A stretch of DNA of 64,000 nt, taken from the NCBI GenBank assembly GCA_021396245.1, contig WNYE01000002.1, positions 434,001 through 498,000 on the forward strand, in the 5' to 3' direction. The notes below the pieces were generated by a model. That model worked only from the letters and a program-made list of their open reading frames with translations. It made no database searches and was not told the DNA's origin. Position 1 is the stretch's first letter. Each line of letters starts with the position of its first letter. This stretch comes from Sporothrix humicola. Its lineage: Eukaryota > Ascomycota > Sordariomycetes > Ophiostomatales > Ophiostomataceae. Shown in pieces: positions 39,543 to 49,776 of the stretch. The translations under genes and the position numbers were made by a program.

Positions 39543-40963
39543 GACTTTCTCTGGCAAAGATATCGATGGATACAGAGAAGGATGCAGATTGTCGATTGTC
39601 ATCTGTGGAAAGGAGCAACAATAGGCTGTATGGACCCAGATAGTGCGATTCAATAAACCACATAACCTGTCGATTCCCAACTTGGAAGCTCCGACTATTA
39701 TCAGTGCCAAGTGTCTGCAAAACGTACAAACCAGAAAAGGCAAAACAAAACGACAGAGAAGACAAAAACGTGGAGATGGAGATGTGGAGATGCGTATCCG
39801 GGGACGGCATGAATGTCAAAGTCAGAGAGGGTGGGTCGGGTCACGATAAGCACGTTTGACTTTGTCCACGAGGTACGGAGACTGTGTAGACAATGACAGG
39901 GATCAAATCAAGTCGCGATGCATGAATGAGGCGTCTTCGTTTTCATCTTGTCTTTTTTCGTTGATTTCTGACTCGCTCTTTCCTTTGACAAAGTGCGGTC
40001 CTGGGGTCGTTCCTTCCGGCAGTCGTGAGAGCCGGCGCGGCATTCGGCACTGGCCCTTCTGGGCATAGTCGGACAAAATGGACCCTCTTCCCCTCTTTCC
40101 TGCCCCGGACTAGCTTTCCCCATCTCCCCCGTTTTTGTCTCCCATGTTCTTTTTTTTCTTTGGTGCCTTACTTTTTTATTTCCTACCTCCGAGTGCGGGT
40201 GTGCCTCCTCGTGGCACGTCTCCGTGTGCCGTTTTGCCTTTGCCTTTACCATTTCCTTTGCCATTTCGTTTACCGTTTCCTTTTGAAGCGAGAGCATGTG
40301 CTAGTCAGAAATCGCAGCGATGTCTTTTCGCTTTTCAGCCAGACTCTCTTGCACAGACTCGCCAGTCCCCTCGTTCACTCTGACACCCTGAACCGAGTTC
40401 CGGAGTCCTTTGAGGTAGCCACTGTCACCACTTTTCACAACCAGACAACCGCCGGTGCCGTACTCCGAGGCGTCTTTCTGCACAACACAACATATCTCGT
40501 TACTCGCTCTGCCGGCACTCTCCAACCCCGACACCAACGGAACAAAAAGTGAGCCCACTTTCACAGATCCCATTATCGTTCTCGTCAACAAACCCCACCT
40601 TTGAGTACACTTACTGACCATCTTCCCCAAAGACGGCCCCAGCAACAAGTGGACTAGAGACATACCTGTGCACCGATATACTTGACACTTGTTGCAGCCC
40701 GCCCATCGCGTCTCGTTCCATATCTCAGTATCACTGCCCCTCCATATTGTTTCTTATTTCTCGATTCTTATTTGTTCCATTTGCCGAGAATACATCTGGG
40801 TGTCTTTCTCAAACAATCTGCTGAGAGATCTACCATCATCATCTCCTCCCATCTCATCACCCGCATAATACCCTTTATATCCATTTTGTAGTCCTTCTGG
40901 ACAACTTGTGTTACACATCTCTCCATCATCCTCACATCCAACATCCCTCCACATACGCACACC
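39543..40963. other. Intergenic region upstream of the Baeyer-Villiger gene
   Basis: 1.4 kb. It contains pyrimidine-rich stretches (40090-40290), CGGAG near 40401 and ACTCCGAGG near 40462. A TATA-like CTTTATATCC lies about 90 bp upstream of the monooxygenase start. No convincing gene. Confidence 0.5.
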
Positions 40964-42751
40964 ATGACGCAAGACAGCACAAATGGCACCAACGGCGTGC
41001 CCAAGGTCAACGGGGCCAATGGTGTCAACGGTGTGAGCGGCACAAACGGAACCCACACCAACGGCGCCAATGGCGTCAATGGAGTCAATGGCACTTCCAC
41101 CCCCAAAGCATCCCCGTTCGGCTCGCTCAACGACGGCCTCGACTATGACGTGCTGATCATCGGCGCGGGCCTGTCGGGCATCTACAGCATGTACCGGATG
41201 GCGCAACTGGGCCTGCGGGCCAAGATCCTGGAGGCCGGGTCGAGCGAGGGCGGCACGTGGTTCTGGAACAAGTACCCGGGCGCCCGTTTCGATTCGGAGA
41301 GTTATTCTTATATCTTCTCCTTTTCCCAGGAGATCCTCGATGAGTGGGACTGGACGGAGCACTTTTCGCCGCAGCCGGAGACGCTCAAGTACATTGAGTT
41401 TGTGACGCGCAAGCTGGACCTGCGGAAGCACATGCAGTTTGACACAAGGATAACGACGGCCAAGTTTGATGAGAACCTGAAAGGCGGTGCCTGGACGCTC
41501 ACCGATCAGAACGGGCAGACGTACACGTCGCGCTACCTGATTACGGCCATTGGCATCCTGAACGAACCCACGCTGCCCAACATCCCCGGCGTGCACGACT
41601 ACCGGGGCGAGGCGTGGCACACGGCGCGGTGGCCGCAGGGTGGGGAGAACCAGCTCGAGGGCAAGCGGGTGGGCATTATCGGGACAGGCGCGACGGCCAT
41701 CCAGACGATCCAGACGATTGCGCCCAAGGTGGGCTCCCTCACCGTCTTTCAGCGGACGCCCAACTGGACGGCCCCGTTGCGCAACGAGAAGATCAGCAAA
41801 GAAGAGATGAAGGAGATCCGCGCGACGTACCCCGAGATCTTCCGCAAGTGCGCCGAGTCGTACTCGTGCTTTATCCACGTGGGCGACAACAACGACACGG
41901 TGGCGACGCCGGCGGCCGAGCGCGAGGCGCACTGGGAGGAGCTGTACTCGAAGCGCGGCTTCACCAAGGTGCTGGCCATCTCGTCGGATATCTACACCAA
42001 TCACGAGGCCAATGCGCTGTACAGCGCGTTCCACGAAAAGAAGATCCGGGCGCGCATCAACGACCCCAAGGTGGCGGACCTGCTGATCCCGACCAACCAC
42101 GGGTTCGGCACGCGCCGCACGCCGCTGGAGTCTGGCTACTACGAGGTTTTTAATCAAGACAACGTCAAGCTCGTCGACATTCGCAGCAACCCCATCGACA
42201 AGATCACGGCGACGGGCGTGCACACCAGCGACGGCAAGGACTACGACGTCGATGTTCTCGTTTATGCCACCGGCTTCGACGCCGTCACGGGCTCCTTCAA
42301 CGCCATTGATTTCGAAGGCTTGAACGGCACCAAGCTGCGCGACGTCTGGGGCGAGGGCATCCAGACGTTCCTGGGCCTGACGGTCAAGAACTTCCCCAAC
42401 ATGTTTATGATCATGGGCCCGCACCAGATGTTTGGCAACATCCCGCGCAGCATCGAGTATGCCGTGCAGTGGACGGCCGAGTTTATCGAGTGGGCCATCG
42501 CCAACAAGGTGACGTACTGCGAAGCCACCGACGACGGCGTCGCCGCGTGGACGGAGCACGTACACGAGTGCGGCAAGGGCCTGCTAGCCAACGAGGTCGA
42601 CTCGTGGATGACGGGCGTCAACAAGAACCTGGCGCACAAGCAGAAGCGGTCGATGACGCGGTACAATGGTCCCGCGCCCGGCTACCGCAAGCGGTGCGAG
42701 GAGGTCAAGGAGCGGGGGTACTCGGACTTTGTTCTGAAGCGGGCGGAGTAG
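40964..42751 (+). CDS. Baeyer-Villiger monooxygenase (type I, FAD/NADPH)
   Basis: 595 residues, single exon. After a 50-residue N-terminal extension made of NGVNG/TNGT-type repeats comes the FAD Rossmann motif GAGLSG (67-72). Then follow GGTWFWNKYPGARFDSESYSY, with the family GG-T-W and YPG-R-D-E pattern, the BVMO fingerprint YRGEAWHTARW (213-223; consensus FxGxxxHxxxW, here Tyr for Phe), and the NADPH Rossmann motif GTGATA (~238-243). VLVYATGFD (~430) is the third conserved block. These enzymes insert one oxygen next to a ketone, giving an ester or lactone. The overall form is close to cyclohexanone/steroid-type BVMOs. It is convergent with an HSL-type esterase, 157 bp between stops. Confidence 0.93.
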   Translation: MTQDSTNGTNGVPKVNGANGVNGVSGTNGTHTNGANGVNGVNGTSTPKASPFGSLNDGLDYDVLIIGAGLSGIYSMYRMAQLGLRAKILEAGSSEGGTWFWNKYPGARFDSESYSYIFSFSQEILDEWDWTEHFSPQPETLKYIEFVTRKLDLRKHMQFDTRITTAKFDENLKGGAWTLTDQNGQTYTSRYLITAIGILNEPTLPNIPGVHDYRGEAWHTARWPQGGENQLEGKRVGIIGTGATAIQTIQTIAPKVGSLTVFQRTPNWTAPLRNEKISKEEMKEIRATYPEIFRKCAESYSCFIHVGDNNDTVATPAAEREAHWEELYSKRGFTKVLAISSDIYTNHEANALYSAFHEKKIRARINDPKVADLLIPTNHGFGTRRTPLESGYYEVFNQDNVKLVDIRSNPIDKITATGVHTSDGKDYDVDVLVYATGFDAVTGSFNAIDFEGLNGTKLRDVWGEGIQTFLGLTVKNFPNMFMIMGPHQMFGNIPRSIEYAVQWTAEFIEWAIANKVTYCEATDDGVAAWTEHVHECGKGLLANEVDSWMTGVNKNLAHKQKRSMTRYNGPAPGYRKRCEEVKERGYSDFVLKRAE

Positions 42752-42908
42752 AGGCGAGCGAGGCGAAGCCGAGGAAACAAAGGAAAGTAAATAGAGTGTC
42801 ATGTCTTCATAGAGTTTGCGTATGTATGTTATGTCTTTGAATATCTGAATATATCTAAATACATCTTCTATCATCTATATCTACATGCTCGTAATGAACG
42901 CTCTCTCG

Positions 42909-44012
42909 CTACATTGTATCCTCGCCATGCACGATGATATCCAATTTGTTGGTCGCCGTCGGCTTGCTCAGTGCCCAGGCAATGCCGTCCTCCATGGTCG
43001 CGTCCCAGTCGCGGCTAACCGACAGCCGGTCGGGCCCATAGCGCCGGAACCCGTGCGGCACGCCGCGGTAGACGTGCACGTTGGTGGGCACGCCCGCTTT
43101 CTCGGCCAGCAGTTTGGCATACAGCAGGCCTTCGTCGCGCAGAGGGTCAAGGCCGCAGACGCCAAAAACGGTCGGCGGCAGTCCCTTGACCTGCTCGGCC
43201 GTGGCGTTGCCGGGGCTGAGGAAGAGGTCATCGGCCGAGATTGGCGTCGGAATTTTGAGGAGGTCGGTAAAGAAGTGCACGACAGTCATGGGCAGGATCG
43301 GCGCAAACTCGTTTTCGACGAGCGACGACACTCCGGGGCTCGAGAGCTGAGCGGTCTGCCCCTCGTAGCAGGCGTTGTTGACGAGTGCCGGGATCATCAA
43401 GACCTGGCCGGCAATTTTCGGGACCTCGGCACCCCATTGCCCCAAATGCTGTGCCAGCACAATCGACGCCGTAATGTGCGCGCCCGCCGAGATGCCGCCC
43501 ATCACGATTTTTGAGGAATCAAAGCCGTACTGGTGGACGCCCTGCGCGCACACCCACGCGAAAGCGTCCTGTGCGTCGTGCCACGCCGTCGGGTACGTCC
43601 ACTCGGGCGTGTGCCGGTAGTTGACGTTCAAAACAACAACCGGGGTGCCCTTGTCGGCCGTGTTGACCGCCAGATTCGCGCAGATGGCGTCTTCCGACGA
43701 CAGCGTGCCAAACAGGTAGCCGCCTCCGTGCAGGTGGATGTAGACGGCCGGCTTTGCATCCCGAGGAACGGAATCGGGCCAGTACAGGCGCGCCTCCAGC
43801 GGGAAGCCGTCGCGTGTGTAGATGGTGGTATCGATCAGCTCGACCTTGTCGGCGAGCCCGGCCTTCATCAGAGCGGCCGACGTCGTCTCGCGCTGCGCAT
43901 TGGCGGCCGCCCGCTTTTCAACCACCGACAAATCGCTGGGCGGTGCTGCCGGAAACTCGGCCTCAACCGCCTTCCACTCTCGGCTGGCGCCGCCATACTT
44001 TGAAAAGTCCAT
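42909..44012 (-). CDS. Alpha/beta-hydrolase fold-3 esterase (hormone-sensitive-lipase type)
   Basis: 367 residues, single exon. The oxyanion-hole motif HLHGGGYLFG (93-102) precedes the nucleophile GISAG (173-177, Ser175). The acid is in GLDPLRDEG (~293) and the His in GVPHGFR (~321), completing the triad. This is the HSL/bacterial esterase family that cleaves short acyl esters. There is no signal peptide, so it acts inside the cell. A TATATA element lies about 105 bp upstream. Tail-to-tail position with the Baeyer-Villiger gene fits hydrolysis of its ester product, as in bacterial ketone-degrading clusters; this link is inference. Confidence 0.92.
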   Translation of the reverse strand: MDFSKYGGASREWKAVEAEFPAAPPSDLSVVEKRAAANAQRETTSAALMKAGLADKVELIDTTIYTRDGFPLEARLYWPDSVPRDAKPAVYIHLHGGGYLFGTLSSEDAICANLAVNTADKGTPVVVLNVNYRHTPEWTYPTAWHDAQDAFAWVCAQGVHQYGFDSSKIVMGGISAGAHITASIVLAQHLGQWGAEVPKIAGQVLMIPALVNNACYEGQTAQLSSPGVSSLVENEFAPILPMTVVHFFTDLLKIPTPISADDLFLSPGNATAEQVKGLPPTVFGVCGLDPLRDEGLLYAKLLAEKAGVPTNVHVYRGVPHGFRRYGPDRLSVSRDWDATMEDGIAWALSKPTATNKLDIIVHGEDTM

Positions 44013-45553
44013 GTCCGTGGAGGGGAGGTGTTATTGTTTTTTTGTTCTTGTTGTTGTGTGAGATCGTCAGGGTCTGAAGAGGGGAAGATGGCGCGAGGCG
44101 GCGTCGGAATGGGCTATATACCGTGGCAGTGGGTAGCATACTGGCTACGGGTTGCCTGCGGGTTCTTGCCGCTAACGCCGACGACATGTGTATGGGGAAG
44201 GATGCACCCGTTTGGTCTTGGTCCGCCGTTCTGGTGGACCTGTCACTTTCATCGCGTTAAGACGGCTTATTTCGTATCGTGACAGGATTCTTGGCCGTAT
44301 ATTCTTAGAAATCCCGATAATACGATGAAGCTCATGTTCAAATGAAAATATTCCTTTGACCGGTAAAGACATTTATACACCAAACGATGTCTCCTTGGGA
44401 ATCAAGCAAGATTCTCGCATCCTGCTTGTGGGAATACATAAAATGCAGTACACAAGATGGAAGATTGAAAGATGTTTGCAACACGTTGCTAATTTCTTCA
44501 CTTTGACACCACTGTTTGCAAGGATGGGCAAGTCAATACATGATCACATACGGAAAGTAGGTGTGTTCTCATCGCCAAATCAGGCAGTCTTGCCCTTTTC
44601 AGAGGAATGCAGCAGTGACGCCGCAAGATATATCCGTCGATAGTCTCTTGCTGTCTTTATAAGAAATCACATTTAGACTTGGTATCAACGTTTATTGTTT
44701 TCGGAATTGTGGCTGTGAAAGACGTGGCTATCACGGTTGCTATCTGGCGAGGGGAAACTCTGTGAAGTCTGTGTTCTCACGTCCACATACATTTTTGACA
44801 CGCTCATACGTTTCTCTCATCAAACTTTCACTCGAGGTTAAAAAGGCTAAATAATGACTGGCTGCCTTTTTTTTATTTTTTTTAAAATTTCTGTCTTTAT
44901 TTTTAATATTTGTATTTTATTCGTAAAAAAACAAAAGGATAAATGAATTTTTAATAAAATTGACAATGTGTGAATCAAGTTCACAAATGATTCAAAACGT
45001 ATGTAAAAACACGCCCACATGTCACGTCATAATTCAAGAAAAAATGAAATAAAGACAACATAACATCGAAAGTGAAATTCTCGATTACTCAATCATTGTT
45101 TGCTTCATTCATATTCAGCTCATCCCCTTCAATTCCCGTCGCTGTTCCCTCTCCCGTGCCCTCCACTGACAACCGCCTCGGCAAAGGCAAAAAGAGCGCT
45201 AACCCCAAGACGACAGGGCCGTAAACCCACTCTTTGCCCACTAACACGACCACCGATCAACCACCGATGCCGGTTCTCCACAAACGCTCTAACAAGCTCT
45301 CTCTCCTCACCATCCCCGCAAACAATTAGAATGGCCGAGCCAGTCATGAATCGAGGACCTGGACCTGGCTAGCAGGCGGTTGTGGTTGTGGCCGACGCCG
45401 ACAGCTGGTCTACTGAGGAGAGGAAAGTCTTGTAAGTTGGAGCTCCAACTGCACTCCAATTCAACTACATTCAAGTCGGCGTTTTACACTCCGTCAACAA
45501 ACATCACCACATACCACATTTCAACACATCCCACCTCCTCATACACACACACA
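44013..45553. other. Divergent intergenic region between esterase and SDR
   Basis: 1.5 kb. The middle (44860-45060) is strongly AT-rich with poly-T and poly-A runs. No gene recognised; it must hold both promoters. Confidence 0.55.
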
Positions 45554-46456
45554 ATGGACCCAACTTCACCAGAACCGCCATCGCGCTCTCTCAAGGGCCG
45601 CGTCGCCGTCGTCACGGGCGCCGGCTGCATCGGCGAGGGTATCGGCAACGGCCGCGCCATTTCGATTCTGCTGGCCGACGACGGCTGCGATGTCGTGTGT
45701 GTCGACATGAACCTGGCGTGGGCCGAGAAGACGGCCGAAAAGGTCAACAAGAAAGCCGACGGCTCCCCACGAGCTGGCCGGGCCGTCGCCTTCCAGGGCA
45801 ATGTGACGTTGGAGTCCGACTGCGAGGCCGCCGTCCAGTGCGCCCTCGACACTTTCGGGCGCCTCGACATTCTGGTCAACAATGTCGGCGTGGCGGGCGC
45901 GCCGGGGACGGCCGTGGACGTCGACCTGGAAAAATGGGCGGCCACGCTCGACATTAACGTGTCGAGCATGGTGCGGATGGCCAAGTACGCGGTGCCGGCC
46001 ATGGAGAAAAATAGACTCGAGGAGGGCAACGGCGTCATTATCAACATGGGCAGCGTGGCCGGTCTGCGGGGCGGCACGCCGCACCTATTGTATCCCACGT
46101 CGAAAGGTGCCGTGGTCAACATGACGCGCGCAATGGCGGCGCACCATGCGTCGGCGGGCATCCGCGTCAACTGCGTCTGTCCGGGCATGCTGTACACGCC
46201 AATGATGTATGCAGCCCCGGCCAGCGACGCCTCGGAGCGCGAGAAGGTCATTATGAGCGAAGAGGCACGGGCCGCCCGCAAGGCGCGCAGTCTGCTGGGC
46301 ACCGAGGGCACCGCGTGGGACTGTGCGTGCGCCGTCGTGTTCTTGTCGAGCGACCATGCCCGGTGGATTACGGGCGCCATCATCCCGGTGGACGCCGGCG
46401 TGACGGCGGCGGTGGGCATTGGCATGCCCAAGTCGGCGAGTGTGAACGGTAAATAG
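45554..46456 (+). CDS. Short-chain dehydrogenase/reductase (classical)
   Basis: 300 residues from the ATG at 45554 (ACAATGGACC; upstream in-frame codons are leader). The cofactor loop is TGAGCIGEGIG (21-31), two residues longer than the usual TGxxxGIG. Asp51 after strand 2 (CVDMN) suggests NAD(H). NNVG lies at 109-112, the catalytic Ser is in MGSVAG (~167), and Tyr180/Lys184 lie in YPTSK. The C terminus WITGAIIPVDAGVTA is typical of classical SDRs. It could oxidise an alcohol to the ketone used by the Baeyer-Villiger enzyme, but this is inferred from location. An unusual repeat cluster follows the stop codon. Confidence 0.9.
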   Translation: MDPTSPEPPSRSLKGRVAVVTGAGCIGEGIGNGRAISILLADDGCDVVCVDMNLAWAEKTAEKVNKKADGSPRAGRAVAFQGNVTLESDCEAAVQCALDTFGRLDILVNNVGVAGAPGTAVDVDLEKWAATLDINVSSMVRMAKYAVPAMEKNRLEEGNGVIINMGSVAGLRGGTPHLLYPTSKGAVVNMTRAMAAHHASAGIRVNCVCPGMLYTPMMYAAPASDASEREKVIMSEEARAARKARSLLGTEGTAWDCACAVVFLSSDHARWITGAIIPVDAGVTAAVGIGMPKSASVNGK

Positions 46457-46460
46457 GCAG

Positions 46461-46526
46461 TCACTGAGCGAAGCGAAGTGACAATCACGAGCGCAGCGAG
46501 GATCCAAAAACGAGCGCAGCGAGGAT
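46461..46526. repeat. GAGCGxAGCGA repeat cluster after the SDR stop codon
   Basis: A 17-bp perfect direct repeat, ACGAGCGCAGCGAGGAT, at 46487-46503 and 46510-46526. A related unit GAGCGAAGCGAAG at 46466 is enclosed by a 5-bp inverted pair TCACT/AGTGA (46461-46465/46477-46481). It lies 5 bp after the stop codon, between convergent genes. A similar GAGCGAGGCGAAG word follows the stop of the Baeyer-Villiger gene at 42756. Confidence 0.8.
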
Positions 46527-46570
46527 AGAAAGAACGGGTATCATTATGTATATAGCTATGAATAAAGTGT

Positions 46571-49500
46571 TTACGAGACTTGCTTTACAAGACTGTTTTC
46601 TTCACGCAAGGTGACCACAGTGTACGGAGTCACAGTCACTGGACCCAAGAGACCGTAGTCGGCATCGCCCGGGGGCTTGGTGTTGGACCCGAAGAGCCCC
46701 GTTGGGGGTGCACCACTGGACCTGAGGGACTCCCAGATGGGCGCTAGACGGTTGGCAAGTGTTGTTGCGACGGTGACCTGGATCGTGTTGTGGCCAGGGA
46801 CAAGGTAGTCTGAAATGTCGACCTGTGCATTGACAGACAATGGATCGATTGCTGGCAGGAGGTGGCTGTTGATGGCGACAGTCATTGTGTGAATGATGGG
46901 ACCGAGAGACAAAAAGGCGCCGTCAAGACCGGGGGCATGCTTGGGCCACTTGAACGTTGCCGTGTAGTAGCCGCGGCCGGAGACGTGCTCAAGTTCGGGG
47001 ATGTCTTGCCACGATGCCAGGCGGTGGAGGTGATGAGTCGAGTTCCACCTCACTGGGCCGGCCTCGATGTTGGTCAGCTCTTGCGGCGGGTCCCAGTGCT
47101 CGACCACCAGCTTCCAGTGTTTAATGTCGAATGACGGGGCGTCAACAGACGGCAGGCGGTGGGTGGCGCCGTCGGATGTACGGATCCATTCAGATGTTGA
47201 GGACATAGAGGGACCAACCGCTGCGTGCACCTCAGTATTGTCTAGCCGGACATCCAAAACACCATATGACACTGACGTCGCATGTGGGACGGGCTCCTCA
47301 TCTTCGTGGAAGCCAATGATGACAGCTTGGTGAGGCGCAAGCTCAAGATCAATGAGCGTTGAGTGTTTCTTCTGAGTGTAGACACCAATAGGGATGACCT
47401 TTCCACTGGCGGCATCGTATCGGTACGGCCGGCCGGTCGACTGGAACTCGACAGTGCCGCAGCTGCTCTCTTCGCCGTCGTGGTAGATGAACGCATACTT
47501 TTTCTTGTTGTCGTCATCCTCCCGCCAGACGGGCCACCAGTGTGCCGACGGCGACATTTTGTGGAACCGCATGTTTGGCACAATGCTCAACTTCTTGACG
47601 ACCTCACATAGTCCGTCTTCACGCTCGACATGATGCACATTCTGTAGGTGTCGTAGGGCGTGCAGTGTTTGATGCACATATGCCGACCCGGCCTTGTCGT
47701 GCTTCTTGTTCGTGTACGACGGCAGGCCGCCTGCAAATACCAGAGGCAGACCAGCTCGGGCGTGCTTGGCGAGTGTGTCGGCTGCCTCGACGCCCATAAT
47801 GGCATCGCTGCCACGGACGACCAGTGCCTTGTGGCCTTGCTTGTGTGGTGATAAGATACCATCCTCGACCTTGGCTTCCGGCGATGCCAGCGTCTCCGGA
47901 TCGAGGTAGCCATAGGTAAAGCCTTCTGCCCTCAAGTCGTCGGGCACGTAGTTTGTCGATGGCCGCTTGTAGCTCGTACGTTTCTGGTAAAAGACCGCAT
48001 CGAGTTTGGGCGTTCCCTGCTGGAGGATGTACATGGTGCGTGACATTTGACCAAACACCGAGTCCATGTACTCCCATCCGGGCTGATGACGTCCCAGCGG
48101 GTCCGACCATGCATACGTGAAAGGCACATAGCCCGGCCACGTGGTGTTGGGATAGAAGCCAGAGTACGACAGTCCATGCAGCACAACGGCATTGACACCT
48201 CCCGCGTACAGCCGGTGCACCAGCTGCAGCCACCGTGGCGCCGTCATCTGAAATGCGTGGCCGAGGATAGCCCCAACCTCGGCGGACACGATATCTTTTC
48301 CGGCCATGTACGCAGGAGCGGTAAACTGCCGATATGCGTCAATGTTGCTAGCAAACGCTAGGTCTTCGCACTCGGGAATGTCTGCCTTTCCCACCAGCGA
48401 CTGCATGTCCACGGCCATATTGTAGCCGATCTGCGACGACCAGGCCACTTGACCGTCGAAAGCGTTGTGTGTCCATTTGCGGAGGGTATCGAGGTACTCG
48501 CCGTAGCCTTGCGTCAAGGTGGAACGATATGCAGCCACGTGGCTCTCTCCTTCATCATCCTCGTCCGTGACAAACAGCTCCTTAAAGTGGTTGATAAGAC
48601 TATTTTCGTGGAACAGCAGCGGCAGATACTTGTTGACGGAATAACCGTGCTGGCGGGCAAACTGGGTCGGCAGGTCCGGCGTCCAGTACACATTTGGATT
48701 GATCTCGATGCTGTCTTCCCATGCACACCGCGCCACCTGGGTCAACGACTCGCGCGTACCGTTGACCAGCAGGTGCTTCTCCCAGAAATCGGCCATCACT
48801 TGTGCTCCTCGTGCTGAAAAATGGTCGACTGTCCAAGACCCGTTGTGCACGTAGTCGGTCGGTGTTGTCTGTGGGCCTTTGAGGACGGAAGGCGGCTGTT
48901 GTGTGCGAGCGCCGGACCGGGCAAGGTAGACAGCAAATACGAGGTGTTCGCTGTCCGAGTGTTTCTCGTCGCTAAAGTCCACATCCAGCCAGCCATCCCC
49001 ACTGACTTTTGACGTCACATCTTTGAGGCTCGTCTCCGCCAATGTGTATTGTGTCCGTGTCTTTGCTTCCTCTGTGCGAGGGCTGTCGTTAGTACCGACC
49101 TGTGTAAGGCCGGTATCATCATCCGCTGTCGTCGTAATGTTCACCCTTCCCGTAATTCGTGCAGTCACCACTGCCTGCAGTTTCCCCGTTCCCCAACCAG
49201 GCAATTGTCCGTGGAAAGACTTGCCCGCTGCCACAATAGTACGGTTTGGCACAAGGTCCCATTGCAATCCCTCGTCATCTTCGTGTGCTGGCACGCCCTG
49301 CCCCTGGTTCGGCCCCATGGCAAAGTCCAGTCGCAATCCGTGGTCTGCGTGCGCCCGGATCGCCGTATCTAGCACCTGCTTCCACGCTGGTGTGCCCCAG
49401 CCATATGTATTCCAGTCGACGGGGACCGTCGTGTTTGGTGTTGCGCCATACAGGTAAAAGCCTAGGACTTCGACACCGGCCGCACCGCGCGCGCCGGCCT

Positions 49501-49776
49501 GGGTAATGTCGTCGTAGATTTGGTCGAGGTCAACGTGCGCGTCGGGGATCCAGTAGCGTAGACGGGGGCGGTATGAAACGGGTGGATGCGAGAAGTTGTC
49601 GATGGTGGAGGCTTCGTTTGATGTCACGCCGACACGCTCTTGAGAGCTCGGTTGACCCCAGCCCCATCGGTCGAGGAACAGCAAGCTGGCGATGGATGGT
49701 ATCTGAGGGGGTCAGCGATGTGACCTTGTGCAAACAACAGAGCAAACAATAAAACTCAACTTACTCGGAACTTCAT
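46571..49776 (-). CDS. GH106-like glycoside hydrolase (alpha-L-rhamnosidase type), two exons
   Basis: Exon 1 is only 12 nt (49776-49765, MKFR); exon 2 is 49702-46571; the protein has 1047 residues. The 62-bp intron has GTAAGT, a CTGAC branch and CAG. Exon 2 has no ATG near its start, which supports the mini-exon. The N terminus has a short hydrophobic stretch (IPSIASLLFL), a weak signal peptide at best. The catalytic region starts RPRLRYWIPDAHVDLDQIYDDI, then RGAAGVEVLGFYLYG and LRLDFAMGPNQGQGVP, the pattern of fungal proteins assigned to GH106. A C-terminal beta-sandwich-like part (SLGPIIHTMTVAINSHLLP, NTIQVTVATTLANRL) fits a galactose-binding-like domain. The family cleaves terminal alpha-L-rhamnose; substrate here unknown. 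Confidence 0.68.

Noticed and set aside
40754..42565. 603-codon minus-strand ORF antisense to the Baeyer-Villiger monooxygenase
   Set aside because: No recognisable fold, while the plus strand has all family motifs.
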